Below are positions 46,801 to 58,308 of a DNA stretch of 64,000 nt, piece after piece. The position numbers and the translations under genes are program-made. Under the pieces are notes generated by a model. That model was given only the letters and a program-made list of their open reading frames with translations. It searched no databases and had not been told where the DNA came from. The stretch is from Trichobilharzia szidati (Eukaryota; Platyhelminthes; Trematoda; Strigeidida; Schistosomatidae): the NCBI GenBank assembly GCA_944472155.2, contig OX235275.1, positions 26,836,865-26,900,864 on the forward strand, written 5' to 3'. The first letter of the stretch is position 1; every line of letters begins with the position of its first letter.

Positions 46801-49558
46801 GTGCCACTTTTCTCAGTTCAGTTCAATGCACAGGAATTCGCACTATCAGCTACAACTGGTTGATCTGAATGTTATCCAACTACTCACATCACTAAATCAG
46901 TAGTATATGAGTTAAGTCATGTATTTCCGGTCTAAAAACTTTCAGGTAAGAGAGTGAACACTTGGTAACCATGTTATGTTTCGTTTCTACTGAGCATACA
47001 CTGAATATGTGTTATATGATGGAGGATACCACGACTGTTTAGTGTATGTAATATAAACAAGCACAGAAACATTTTATGACTGAGGTGATGAACAATCAAT
47101 CAGTCAGTTTACTTCGACGCTCGAACAGTTACTTCAGCGATCTAGGATTAGAGTGGTTTCATAACTTTCAAGAACTCAAAATCACTCATGCCTTTCTTCA
47201 CCAGAATATAGATAACTTCCGTTATAAACCTTTTTTTGTTGAAGCATTTATTACTATGATACGCGGTGTTTGGAGTTTATGAATACGTCTGTAAAAATGT
47301 ATGAGCTTACTTCTTCTCCGTCGATGTGCTACAAAAGACAGAAACAAGAACTAGAGGTTGAGAAACATGAGGATTATATTTTACGAATGTCTCTCTAAAT
47401 GTGGCGAGTGTTAGAGTACGATATCATTCAAGTTTTCGTCCTGTAACTGCATTTCTCGAATTATTCGTGGCATGAATTGATTTCTCTTAACTCAAGCAAC
47501 AAGGTGGAAAATGTCTTGATCGAAGATCTCACAAGTGATGATCATGCACTATTTTATCAACATAGAGGTGACAACGTCCATTCATCTCGGTAGCATACTT
47601 ACATAGCTTCATGAAACTTATCGCTAACACCACCCAAAGCATTTTCAACTGGCTACTATAGACTTTTGTCAGTATCTGACCTTTCAATCAACAATGAATA
47701 TCACATAGCCATCCGAAAAGGACAAACAATGTCAGGCAAATAGACAAGTGATGACAGTGAACTAGAAAAGAAACCACTCTCCAGAAGGTGTGAAGGCGGA
47801 GATGAAGATGTGTGGAATGCTGTTGACTTCTGAATTATATCATACTGCAACCCATCTAAGAGAAGCTAAATCAGGAGCTAATATAGACATCCCTACATCA
47901 AATCAATCTCATGTTTTATCTGAAATCATATAACATCTTTTCTGTGGATCTTTCAAACCACATGAATACAGAATCATGTATGGTATATACATGTGTAATT
48001 TTAGCTATTTTATACTGTTCAGTGACCAACTTTAGTGCATTTTACAACAAGGTGGAAATGAGTGGAAAGTGATTTTTGTTCATGCAGTTGTCTTTAGTTG
48101 TGATTATGTTGCGTCCTTCAAACTTGTTTTAGGAGTGGGGAGTTATGGCAAAGTGTTATCAGGTTGCATGTGAAATGTTTATGTTGTGTAAATCACCTTG
48201 AGATGAATGCAATTGCAACACGCGGTCTTTTTGAGGCGGAAGACATGTTACTTGAACGTGTGCAATGAATGACTCGCTCACTGACTGTGTTCAACCATCT
48301 TAAACGAATTCAAGTGTTCGATGGTGGCATATTGAGAATTCATTGGATGGGAGAGATCCTATATTAAAGCGAACCACTGGATATTTGATTATATTACGGA
48401 TAATTGGACATGCACATCGTTTTATGTGGTGCAAGTTTAGCGTTCGAATTACGGGTGACATCGAACATTCAACCGTTCAGCTTATATGTGTATGTCATTG
48501 ATTTACAACAATCAGAATGAACAGCTCACTTCGCTTAATGGCGAACTGGTCTTCACCAGTTGAGACTTACGAGGTATGGAATCAGTAGATTTGTCATTTC
48601 TGCCTGTAAATAGAGAAACAAGTGATACCATATGAAATGACCTCCTACTTTGTCTATTTTTAATACTTAACACACAAATATATCGTTGATTATCCGTTTT
48701 CGTTGTTGGTAGCGTATATCCATTTGATCTTTTTCTTTTCTAAATTTTTAAGATGCTGCATGAGAAGTCCTTCTAGGTAGGACTTTCAAACTCGTGTCCA
48801 ACTCATCGTCTGCCATTTGTCCTTCATTCTCCTGCCACATGATTGATTTATATCCATGATATCATCAAGGTTTTTCAAATCCTTTTTGAGTTTTTTGAGA
48901 AAAATATTGTTAATCAATTTCTTCTCAAATTTCTTTCTCATTAAATCGCTCGGAACATTTGTCCTAATCTCATCACCACTTCAGTGGCTTCTTCGATCTT
49001 TCCATTGTAAATCACATGACATGTAGCTTCTTTAGTGATTGCCCTCTATTCTTATCGTCTGATTCCTCGCCTGCTATAAGTGAGGTGGATGTATACAACT
49101 CCTGCGAATAAGTCGTATAAATTTTCGAGAGAACAGATAAGTATGAGAATCCCAGATTCATTATGAATACACGAAATGTCATTTGCTTACTGGATCTCAT
49201 TTGTAATTGAGCCAATCTGTTTTCTTTAAATATAAAATATCAGTGTAGGATAAACAGAAGATGAAAAGGAGTAGAAAAAGTGACTGATAGAAATTCTCAA
49301 GTATTCCTTGTTCTACTATGGTATATTATATAAATGTATTAATATATACACTTTTGTGATGTTCGAGCGTAATATGAATTGATACACGAATCTGACAATA
49401 GTTTTGATTGTGGAATACGGCGTGGAAAACACACAGCAAGACTTGGACATGCAGAATCACTGAGAATGCAGACTCATCCGGCTGACAAGTTCCAAACAGG
49501 ATGAAACACACATCGGAGATTGCACTGTCCCACGACCGGCTTGAAATGTTGGATAAAT

Positions 49559-49672
49559 ATTTGGCAGCTGGATCTGTATGTACACTGTCTGTGCATCACC
49601 TAGAATAACGAAATTCACTGTTAATGTAGTGATATCTGAGATAGGTTGAAATCAGCGTCCTGGATTCCAGAG
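49559..49672 (+). ncRNA. Possible hammerhead relic, unit 3
   Basis: ATCTGAGATAGGTTGAAATC leads into AGCGTCCTGGATTCCAGAG, resembling the core II end, GAAA and cleavage-site side of the Sm-alpha hammerhead. The CTGATGA box seems fused to the second half of stem II by a deletion. The related copy is at 23480-23605. Confidence 0.3.
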
Positions 49673-50039
49673 CGAATCGCCACAAACAAAATACAACATT
49701 CTCCGTCAATAGTTCGAAGCAACCGGCAGAAACCCCTGACTCCTTATTAGTACTAGTCAGCAATGCGTTTGTATAATCTTGAAGAAGCTGTGATGTCATT
49801 TAGGACTGGAACCTGAATTGCTTCTATTGAATTGTTGTCAGAGACGTCCTACAACTCATTGACTACACGGATGATATGAGATACGATTTAATATCAAAAT
49901 AGAAAGCTGCATTCAGTGAGGACTTCGGAATGAAGCTCTTACTCAGAATGCAGAATGTCCAAACCTGTCAACTGAAAGATGGCTACAATGCTTTTGAATG
50001 CTTAAGGTGATGGAGATAACCAGCTAATAGTAATAACAA

Positions 50040-50459
50040 CCATCACTATCAACGGAAGAGTCTTAAGACAGGTAACCTTCTTCACTTATGTAGGAGGCAG
50101 TGTTTCTAACACAGGTGGAATGTGTGAATATTCCAACACCAGACAGAACCAAAAAGGTAAGAGATAACTTCACCAATGTGAAATCAGTCTGAAATCTTCT
50201 GCTCTTACTCAGCACAAGGAACAGGTTTCGGATTTTCAACACAATTGTGGAGTCAGTCAGGTCTTCTATGTGTGTCGGAAACTTGGCCATTGCGTCACGT
50301 ATAGCATTTTCGACAGGCTGCGACAGACTTTTATCAGCACCAGTCTTTGCCAACTCTATTATGATAATGGCCACTCAGAAACAATTAGCAAGAGGAAACT
50401 ATGGAAATAAGCCAACCAAGAACCTATCGCTCGACAAATATGCCGGGGTAAATGGAGAC
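50040..50459 (+). mobile_element. RTE-type LINE C-terminus, unit 3
   Basis: Counterpart of 24460-25135. It is interrupted near its end by a SINE fragment and resumes after it as the RQLND-equivalent bases at 50628-50660. Confidence 0.55.
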
Positions 50460-50627
50460 GGTCCGGGGTTTGATCCCGGGCCGACGCACTTCTTTACCTC
50501 GCTAAGCCAGAAATAACGCTGGTGAAGAGAAAAGATTGGGCCTGAGGCTAGCAACACCATCCTGTAAAATAAACACTTCTACAGAAACTTCAACCTACTA
50601 GCTTGAAGCCCTATGTTCCACTGGGGA
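50460..50627 (+). mobile_element. Truncated SINE inside RTE remnant, unit 3
   Basis: Starts in the tRNA T-arm (GGTCCGGGGTTTGATCCCGG) and runs through the body to CCACTGGGGA. It lacks the 5' half of the head and the A-rich tail. About 30 bases of RTE present in unit 1 (25083-25112) are missing at the site, so this looks like a replacement or rearrangement rather than a clean insertion. Confidence 0.65.
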
Positions 50628-51844
50628 AGACAATTGAATGATATCTCGTGTGAGGCCACTGATTGAGTTAAACTCTGTTGGGAATGTATGCGTTAAGCGT
50701 GGTGCGATTGTTAAAATAAACGAGATCTCACGAGGAGGCGATGAGAGAATTTTAGGCAATCAAGCGCTTAGCTAAAGAGGACAGCAGAAAATAGAACCAG
50801 GTAGAGACATTCTATTGAAGGCCATGTTTCACTTGATACTCAGGAGGACAATGATAATAATATCTTTCGAAACACCGCAAGTTAGAATGATATATGTATG
50901 GTATACCACTTGTTTAGACACATCGTTTCGGCCACAAATAGCACAAGTAAAGATATGAAAGGGAGGACCGAAAAAGAGAAATAGTCATTCATTAATATGA
51001 AATCGATGTAGAAATCTACTGCTTCTGACATAGATAACAAAATTCTGACTTTTGATACAAGTGTCAAGTTCCTCAGTGCTTCCGTATCGCTCAGAGTTTG
51101 GCTGATTATGTAGAGGATTTAGAAGGAACTGCGAACTTTTATCAGCAGCAGTCTTCGCTTTCTACTGAAGATCCTGTAGCTAGAAACAATGAGGAATAAG
51201 GATCTCTTTATTTTCACTAGCAATAATATTGGTGATAACTTCACGCTCAACCACGCGTATCTAGCGGACTTACTACCGGTTCGGCGATGGTGTTAAGGAG
51301 TGAGTCGGGTGAAAATTAACAAGGATTACTTGTGCAGTCGGTGACCACTGTATCCGTGAAACACCTGCGTACCACTCAGAAGGTGGCGTCAAAGTGAAAT
51401 GACAGTGAGTAAATCTGATTATCATAAGGAAATTACCTTCGCTCATCGGTGCTACAACGGCCAACGGTCCTGTTGAAATTTGAGTGAGAGAGTTAGAGAG
51501 ACAGAGATTATGTTCAGCTTAGGAATTTAATCAAACTAATTTTCAAAGGTTCCAATCCTCAATGGAATGTTGTGTGCGAAAATGATCACTTTGTATATAA
51601 CATGATAAAACATTCATGCCTAATGTCACTTATGGTGGTGATTTCAGGTATTTAGAACTAGTGACGATACTTTCATTCACTACAATGTATGTATGATTCA
51701 ATAGCGATCTGCTCTCTTCAGCTTAAATTCTATTAAACAAACATGGATAGCGTGACGAGAGAAGACAAGCGACTTAGAAATGGAAAGCAGACCATAATTA
51801 TACATTTTTGCCAGGTATTAGGTGGGCTAGACCAGCAGATAATA

Positions 51845-52465
51845 AGCTGTTCTGATTGGTTGTAGATTTTCCGAAGACTAAGGCATTGGGCAGAAAGGCT
51901 GCTCACTAAGTTTACTTCCTGATCCGAAGGTTAACTTAATCCAGCCTTGAGGAATAAACACTTCTACCTCTGAAGCCACTGACCTGAAATTGTGTCTTCG
52001 CTTCCTATTAATCTGTGTTCACATCCTACTGGTAAGTCTTGTCAGTAGTACACGCCAGAATAACGACATAATCACGGTCAGCAGGCATCACAACCACAGT
52101 TCACCTTCTCATCCTTTGTTCAGATATTCTCGACGGCCTCTTTAAATGGCCTTGTGCGTACAGCGGTGTGTGCGCTTCTGTCTTTATCTCGAAATGCTTT
52201 AATATGGCCATGCACCTTCATAGCCTGCAACCAGGTGAAATTTATTCACTGATTTCACGCACCAAGGAATATCAAAAGCACAAGTGAGATTGCGAAACCG
52301 AAAGTTCAGCGCTAATAATCGGACTGGTGTACGTGTTGATCTACGTAAGGAGGGAGGTGCTGGAAAACCATTATTCCAAACCAGTGACTTCGTTAGCTCC
52401 AGAGACCTAAGGGATTGAATGGCGTATGAGCCTGTTTCGGCTACTAGAAATCGTGTCAGCCACAT
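51845..52465 (-). other. Block present in units 2 and 3, missing in unit 1
   Basis: The DNA between the GACCAGCAGATAATAAG and CACTTCAGAC landmarks is ~600 bases longer in units 2 (39300-39930) and 3 than in unit 1. A minus frame at 52199-52507 includes WNNGFPAPPSLRRSTRTPV and is open in unit 3. No family was recognised. Confidence 0.3.
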
Positions 52466-53712
52466 GGTCACTTCAGACGACCAGACAGAAAGTATGCCTG
52501 ACCTCACACAAAATACTAGATTAGTGTTTAATGCATCTCTTTGTGTCTATCGTGTATTCAATATTTGATTAATTCATAATGTTTCTGGAAACAGATTGTC
52601 TGTTGAACACTATGCACATACTGTCACTTGAATAGAATTTCGCTTGCCTCGAATGCAGTAGATTCCAGTGATTGCTCATCATTTTGAAGTTTTCATACAT
52701 GAGAGGGAAAATTGCGTTACTTGAATCCACACACAAAGTAAATATCTCGACAAGATTTCCGTCGACACACGCCACCACAATAATCAGTATTATTTGTCAT
52801 TTGGCAATGAAATAAATAAATAAACGATTACACAGAGGACGACATTCACCTGGTAATTTTTCCATTTCTCTATTTGATTTGGACACTGAAATTCAATATT
52901 CATTATTAAAGTGAAAGTTTACACAAGTCAAACAGTAATCGCAATATTGGATGAATTAAGAGAAGTGATGCCTTTTTCTACGCATATCATTCTACTTAGT
53001 TGACAAATGTGAATTACCACTCGCTAGGACGGTTAAGCAGGAAGTCTTCACTGAGCTGAAATTCATGCATCCTGATAGACATCAGCAAGGCGTATCCACG
53101 AGCTTGAAGAACCTCATGTCCCTACTCGGAATTGAACACGTGTCACCCGGTGCTGCAGTCAGAAACGTTACCAATGAGTTATTCATGCTCGTGACTTACT
53201 TCCTGTAGCTCACCAGTTCAGAGTACACTGTGTTAATGACCCAGCTGTCATGTCGAGCATGTCGCAAGCTTTACTGATAGAATTTCGTCTGCTCTCAACA
53301 AACGACTACACGCATGACAATAGTTACCATATAGTTCTCAAACATAGTATTCAATATAGTTTTACATGAAGTCAATCAAGTGACAGATTGAATCGTTCAG
53401 TCTAGCTTGGCTTGGAAACTCAGAAGAAACATAAGTTTCTTCAAGATTTCTGATGCGCGCAGCTGATTTGTGAGTTCCATGAAACCTGAGTCTCAGGCTT
53501 CCTTTCGATTTTCTCTAACTAGATATTAACCGCAACTCAGATTGCCTGTGCAGCTAGCCTGGTGACCACATTGCAAGCTGAAGTGATAGAATCTAGAGTG
53601 AAACCGACAAAAGCGCAGGCGCATGCAACTAGTTAATCCCTATTATCAAATCAGAATTTCATCAGTATTTGCTTGCCGTCAGTTTCCTCTATATTTTCCA
53701 TATATTTAAAGA

Positions 53713-54212
53713 NNNNNNNNNNNNNNNNNNNNNNNNNNNNNNNNNNNNNNNNNNNNNNNNNNNNNNNNNNNNNNNNNNNNNNNNNNNNNNNNNNNNNNNN
53801 NNNNNNNNNNNNNNNNNNNNNNNNNNNNNNNNNNNNNNNNNNNNNNNNNNNNNNNNNNNNNNNNNNNNNNNNNNNNNNNNNNNNNNNNNNNNNNNNNNNN
53901 NNNNNNNNNNNNNNNNNNNNNNNNNNNNNNNNNNNNNNNNNNNNNNNNNNNNNNNNNNNNNNNNNNNNNNNNNNNNNNNNNNNNNNNNNNNNNNNNNNNN
54001 NNNNNNNNNNNNNNNNNNNNNNNNNNNNNNNNNNNNNNNNNNNNNNNNNNNNNNNNNNNNNNNNNNNNNNNNNNNNNNNNNNNNNNNNNNNNNNNNNNNN
54101 NNNNNNNNNNNNNNNNNNNNNNNNNNNNNNNNNNNNNNNNNNNNNNNNNNNNNNNNNNNNNNNNNNNNNNNNNNNNNNNNNNNNNNNNNNNNNNNNNNNN
54201 NNNNNNNNNNNN
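53713..54212. other. Assembly gap (500 N)
   Basis: Exactly 500 unknown bases, a conventional scaffold-gap size, so the true length is unknown. Open frames drawn across it are artefacts. Confidence 1.
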
Positions 54213-54346
54213 TTGTTGAAAACCGAGACCTCATCGGTCACCTTTAACCCATATCTATCAGTGGAGTTTACTATTGTCAAGGTCACTTGGAACCTACAAA
54301 TGATTTGCATTACTGTAAATATTTTAACTGTTGAACTGGCAGAAGA
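54213..54346. repeat. 134-bp perfect inverted repeat, left arm
   Basis: Begins at the first base after the gap and is the exact reverse complement of 54881-55014; I compared every base. Its outer flank continues as a minus-strand match to the SINE region at 5340-5515. Confidence 0.95.
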
Positions 54347-54880
54347 CACAGTTCAAGATTCGTTGAATGCAACCTGGTGGGGAAAGTGTGATAATGATAG
54401 CCATGTAAATTGAAGATCCTGAGTTCGATTCCTGATTGCTTATAGTTGCGGTTGAACATGCTGAAGAGCGCTGAAAATTCTACTATAGTCTAATGTTGCA
54501 TACATCCTTGTATGTGGAGTAATTAGTTGAAGAGCTGTACCAATATATGATGAATTCATTGTACCCTCCTCTAATAATCTCTGTTGCTTGTTTTAAAATC
54601 TTGTCCCTTGTGTATCTCTGCGTTTACTATTCTTTCGAGTACTGTGTTAATCCATGGCATAATTTATCGTGGTACGTGCCTCTTTGCTCATTCAGTTGAC
54701 AGTCAGTTTTTCTGATCACCTTTATTTGCGTGTCACAACCACTGTTCTAAACGTAGCAGTTATAACAATATAATAATAACAGCTTTTACTCTCAACAGTG
54801 TCTATGTAATCTACAGGAATTTCAGTGGAAATTTCTTACCGAAATTTCTCATCTCAAAGAATTAAAGGAGCTTGTGTAGT
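54347..54880. other. Spacer of the 134-bp inverted repeat
   Basis: Contains a plus-strand SINE remnant (54347-54480, GAGTTCGATTCCTGATTGC), a copy of the ATGAATTCATTG-type dispersed repeat (54505-54600), and near 54832-54880 a reversed match to 3765-3812. No gene is seen. Confidence 0.5.
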
Positions 54881-55014
54881 TCTTCTGCCAGTTCAACAGT
54901 TAAAATATTTACAGTAATGCAAATCATTTGTAGGTTCCAAGTGACCTTGACAATAGTAAACTCCACTGATAGATATGGGTTAAAGGTGACCGATGAGGTC
55001 TCGGTTTTCAACAA
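54881..55014. repeat. 134-bp perfect inverted repeat, right arm
   Basis: Exact reverse complement of 54213-54346. Its right flank continues as copy 2 of the segmental duplication. Confidence 0.95.
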
Positions 55015-55614
55015 ATGGTTGAAACCTCTAAGGTATCTAAGGCGATATCTCCAAAATCTAGCTACTTTTAATTTGATAGCCGGAAATTCAGATGAAATTC
55101 GAACAGAATAAAGGAGCCACAATAACTATGCCTTCCCAACGTTCGGTTTCATCTTCTTCAGTGCATTTACGTTCCATCTTGTTTATGCTTACTTGCAGGC
55201 CAAATTTTATCTTCGAAGATCGAAGCGACTGGTCATCCGATTCGTGTAATAAAAATAAAACTACCAAATATGATTACTGATTTGACCTTTTCATTAAAAT
55301 GTAGTTAGTTTAGTTTGAATAATTCATTTTATTTTCAAATCTTTTTAAAATACTCACTTATTTTGTTGCCATTTTAAAAACAATGATTATCATTCACAAA
55401 ACTCGTTTTGATATTGTCAAAGAGCCGAGTAGTTGTTCACTGAAAGCATCTTACATGTTTATCATACTAAGATGTCGTGGGAATCTAGTAAGATAGCCAA
55501 GGGTGTGAGCGAAGCTTAGGTACAATATATACATCATTTTAAATGATGATAACAATTCACGAATTCCGGTGGCTTAAAAATCATGAATTTTCATTTGAAT
55601 TATAATGTAAGCGG

Positions 55615-56165
55615 AGCGGTTGAGGATGTTAGAGGCAGGCATTATAGGGAAGGCAAGGCAGACCCGCGCCACATTGAAATCAGTTGCAAAATCATCTGAA
55701 CGCAGCACAGAGAATGTGATTCAGATTTCGGACACCAATGGTAAGTCAATCACCTCTTCTATGATGTCCGGAAACTTACAGTGTCACACAAAGCGCTTCC
55801 GACAGCCTGCTATTAACTTTTGTCAGTAATCTCCTGCGTTGACCAGTCAGAAGGAATTAGCAACAAGCAACTGTGGGAACAAACCAACCAAGAACCTATT
55901 GCTTGGCAAATATTCTGAATGAAACCGGGATGGGTTGTATACGCCATGAGTAGACCGTTGAGTGAAGTGGTGCTCTTGGCCATCGCTCAAGTGGAACACC
56001 AGTGAAAAACAACGAGTTGGGCATGTGTTCGACGATGACATGGAAAAGATCATTTGTGGCAACGGGCAATCATTAGGCCAGCTAAAGAGAACTGTAAGGA
56101 ATAGTAAAATGTGGAGGTGGGCTGGTGAAACCGTATTTTCCACTTGGAAGCCAAAGGGACAGTAA
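55615..56165 (+). mobile_element. RTE-type LINE, C-terminal remnant (duplication copy 2)
   Basis: Same remnant as 6960-7530: KARQTRATLKSVAKSSE, IQISDTNGKSITSSMMS, then a GHVFDDDMEK relative of the GRPR..W region, and RMWRWAGETVFSTWKPK-like sequence. It is broken by stops. Confidence 0.6.
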
Positions 56166-56308
56166 AATAACGAGATAACAATTAATGTGGAATTAAAGCG
56201 TATAAAAAAGTTTTCAACACCCCTCAGTGATGTCAGTTCATGATTTCATTTCAGTTCAGTTTATTGTGAAATGAAATTCATTTACTTATTACTGATGATC
56301 ATTATTAG

Positions 56309-56468
56309 GCGGTATGTGGAGAAAAAACGTCGATATGCAATGGACAACAGACATCACACAAAAGTAGATTCATCAAGTCAAGATATGAAGAGGTAATCAG
56401 TGGAAAAATAAGTGAGGACAAAAGTGAATCTCATACTACGCTGGAAATGCCTTCTCAATTGATACTTA
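56309..56468 (+). other. Candidate exon (84 or 160 bp), duplication copy 2
   Basis: Same acceptor and two donors as 7716-7875. A G-to-A change turns the HHA of the basic frame into HHT. Both frames stay open. Confidence 0.3.
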
Positions 56469-56469
56469 G

Positions 56470-57524
56470 TAAGTAAAGTTACCATATCAACTTTCATTGA
56501 TTTTTAATTCACTCTAGACTAACTATGCTTATTCAATCATCATGGCCTTTAGATTTCTTCGTTTTCGCGGCTTGACAAAACGAACAGCACAGAAATAATC
56601 CAGTTGACGTCAAGTGACTCTACATTTTGAATTCGTTTCTTGTTGTTTAGAACAACTATTTGGGTTAATGCTTAACCACTATTCTGTTCAATGAATGTCC
56701 ACCAGACGTGGCCAAAACATTTGGATATATATCTTCGACAATGTGTGAATTTCAACTCTGGTGATAGGCTCAGGGGATTTCATGGAGGTCAAACGAGTAC
56801 AATAATCGCTGAGAACACAGTAGTCACTATCACTTTGTTGTAAGTGAAAAGCAACACTCTTCAAAATACAGCACCTCTCATTCATCGAAGTAATGCTGAA
56901 GTAGCGTGAAAGACATCTGCATCAACACGTTGATTTACCTGAGGATTTCACTTTATATATTGCTCAGATAGAGGTGGTTGCTTTGTCTTTCCTCTTAGTT
57001 GAATACCGTTCTCACGAATTTGTTTATAATAGTAGATTCACGTAACTAACAGACCATAAAACCTATGTCAGTTGCTCCATATTAGAGAAGTTTTATTTTA
57101 AAAATCACACAATGACACAGTATTAAAAACTGGGTGAGGTTTTGAGCATAAATTATTGCCACTTAGAATCATGTTAATCTAGTCACATGACTTCACCATA
57201 TGTTTTAGAAATATTTTTCTATTTGTCTGTCTCTATCCAGTCTCTGCCTACTGCATGTTGTCATTTTCTACATCACCATCATATGCACTCCGTCATTTCG
57301 ATTGCTAGTGTGCATTGTTTAGTTGATTAACAAAGTTTCATAGATTTATCTTTCTCCCACTCCGTCTAATTATATTACTTTTTCATACGCTCACCATGTC
57401 CCAGCCACCCTATTGTGTGATTACATCCAAGAGAATGCAATGCAAAGGTTGAACTCTGTTTTCTAGGTTATTTACCTTAGTAGTATCGATAATTGTAGGT
57501 GTAGCTAACTCGATATATTCCTAT
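56470..57524. other. Duplicated DNA without a recognised gene
   Basis: High-identity match to 7876-8934. No gene, RNA or element signal is seen in either copy. Confidence 0.4.
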
Positions 57525-58143
57525 TGTCAATTTCTCCCGAAAGAAATCCGAAACGATAATCCAAATTATAGATTTAACCACACGTAGAGTGACGCGTAAA
57601 GTGCGAAATACAGGATATTCTGCAATACGGTACTTTATTACATAAAAATAGATATATAATATACAAACCTCAAAATGTGAGGTGTCTGTGGCTAAATGCC
57701 GTCAAATGCACAACTGTAACAACAGAAGACAAGGGCCAGGCAACAGATCAGTTTTATTACGAAAACCAACAGGTATTTATATGTATTTTACGTACATTAA
57801 TAGGCTTCCGCCCGCAGAAAGAAGGCGGTCTTCTGATTGGTTGTTTGCAAACAAACGCAGTCTTCTGCTTTCTCGTTTTTGATATTTCTCGGAAATGCGA
57901 GCCATTTGTCTGCGAATCATATTTGTCCACGTCTAGGTCAGCTGTGATCGGTTGTTGAGTCAGCCTAGATTAATTTCTACCAATCAGCGTAGATCAATGT
58001 CTACCAATTGGCTAGCAGCTTGCTCTCACCACACAACCACTGTGCAGTCAATAAGTAAAAACAGCAATGCTGTGTCAAGGTCGATCCACGTGTCGGTTCA
58101 AACGGCCCGCGAATGCCAAGCAAAGAATAAACAAATATGAACA
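57525..58143 (-). repeat. 3' LTR of BEL/Pao element (minus strand)
   Basis: On the minus strand it runs from TGTTCATATTTG (58143) to GAAATTGACA (57525), obeying the TG...CA rule. The 57524/57525 edge is fixed independently: duplication copy 1 continues ATTCCTAT-AATCTA (8927-8940) where copy 2 reads ATTCCTAT-TGTCAA. AATAAA signals on the minus strand occur near 57638 and 57749. The inner edge is my estimate; the 5' LTR is not in the window. Confidence 0.6.
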
Positions 58144-58308
58144 AACAACTTTCAATAGTAAAGCATACACTATAGGGTAAGGTCAGCAAATAATGTTTAA
58201 GGAGAAGAAAAATAAGAACTATACATTAATAGAATGATAATAGAACAAGTAATTTAACTGCAGTTGTAAGCAAATGTCATTGTTATAAATTAACATATAC
58301 AAATCATA

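Larger units (their letters stand above)
37956..48990. repeat. Tandem unit 2 (~11 kb)
   Basis: Collinear with unit 1. On the minus strand it carries counterparts of all proposed exons: 43392-43546 (exon 1, ATG changed to CTG, later TGA, donor destroyed), 41946-41978, 40480-40517, 40312-40347 and 38917-38949. The frame used for unit 1 is closed by TAA in the second of the internal exons. It lacks the SINE, RTE and PLE RT insertions of unit 1. Confidence 0.75.
48991..53712. repeat. Tandem unit 3 (cut by assembly gap)
   Basis: Matches 22920-23730 and then unit 1/2 up to about the position of 41160 in unit 2, where the N-run begins. It contains micro-exon counterparts 53018-53055, 52850-52885 and 51437-51469; exon 1 and the 29407-type exon would lie in or beyond the gap. 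The frame used for unit 1 meets TAG in the 36-bp exon. Confidence 0.75.

Noticed and set aside
53651..54413. Four long open frames across the N-run
   Set aside because: They exist only because unknown bases contain no stops; none has supporting sequence on either side.
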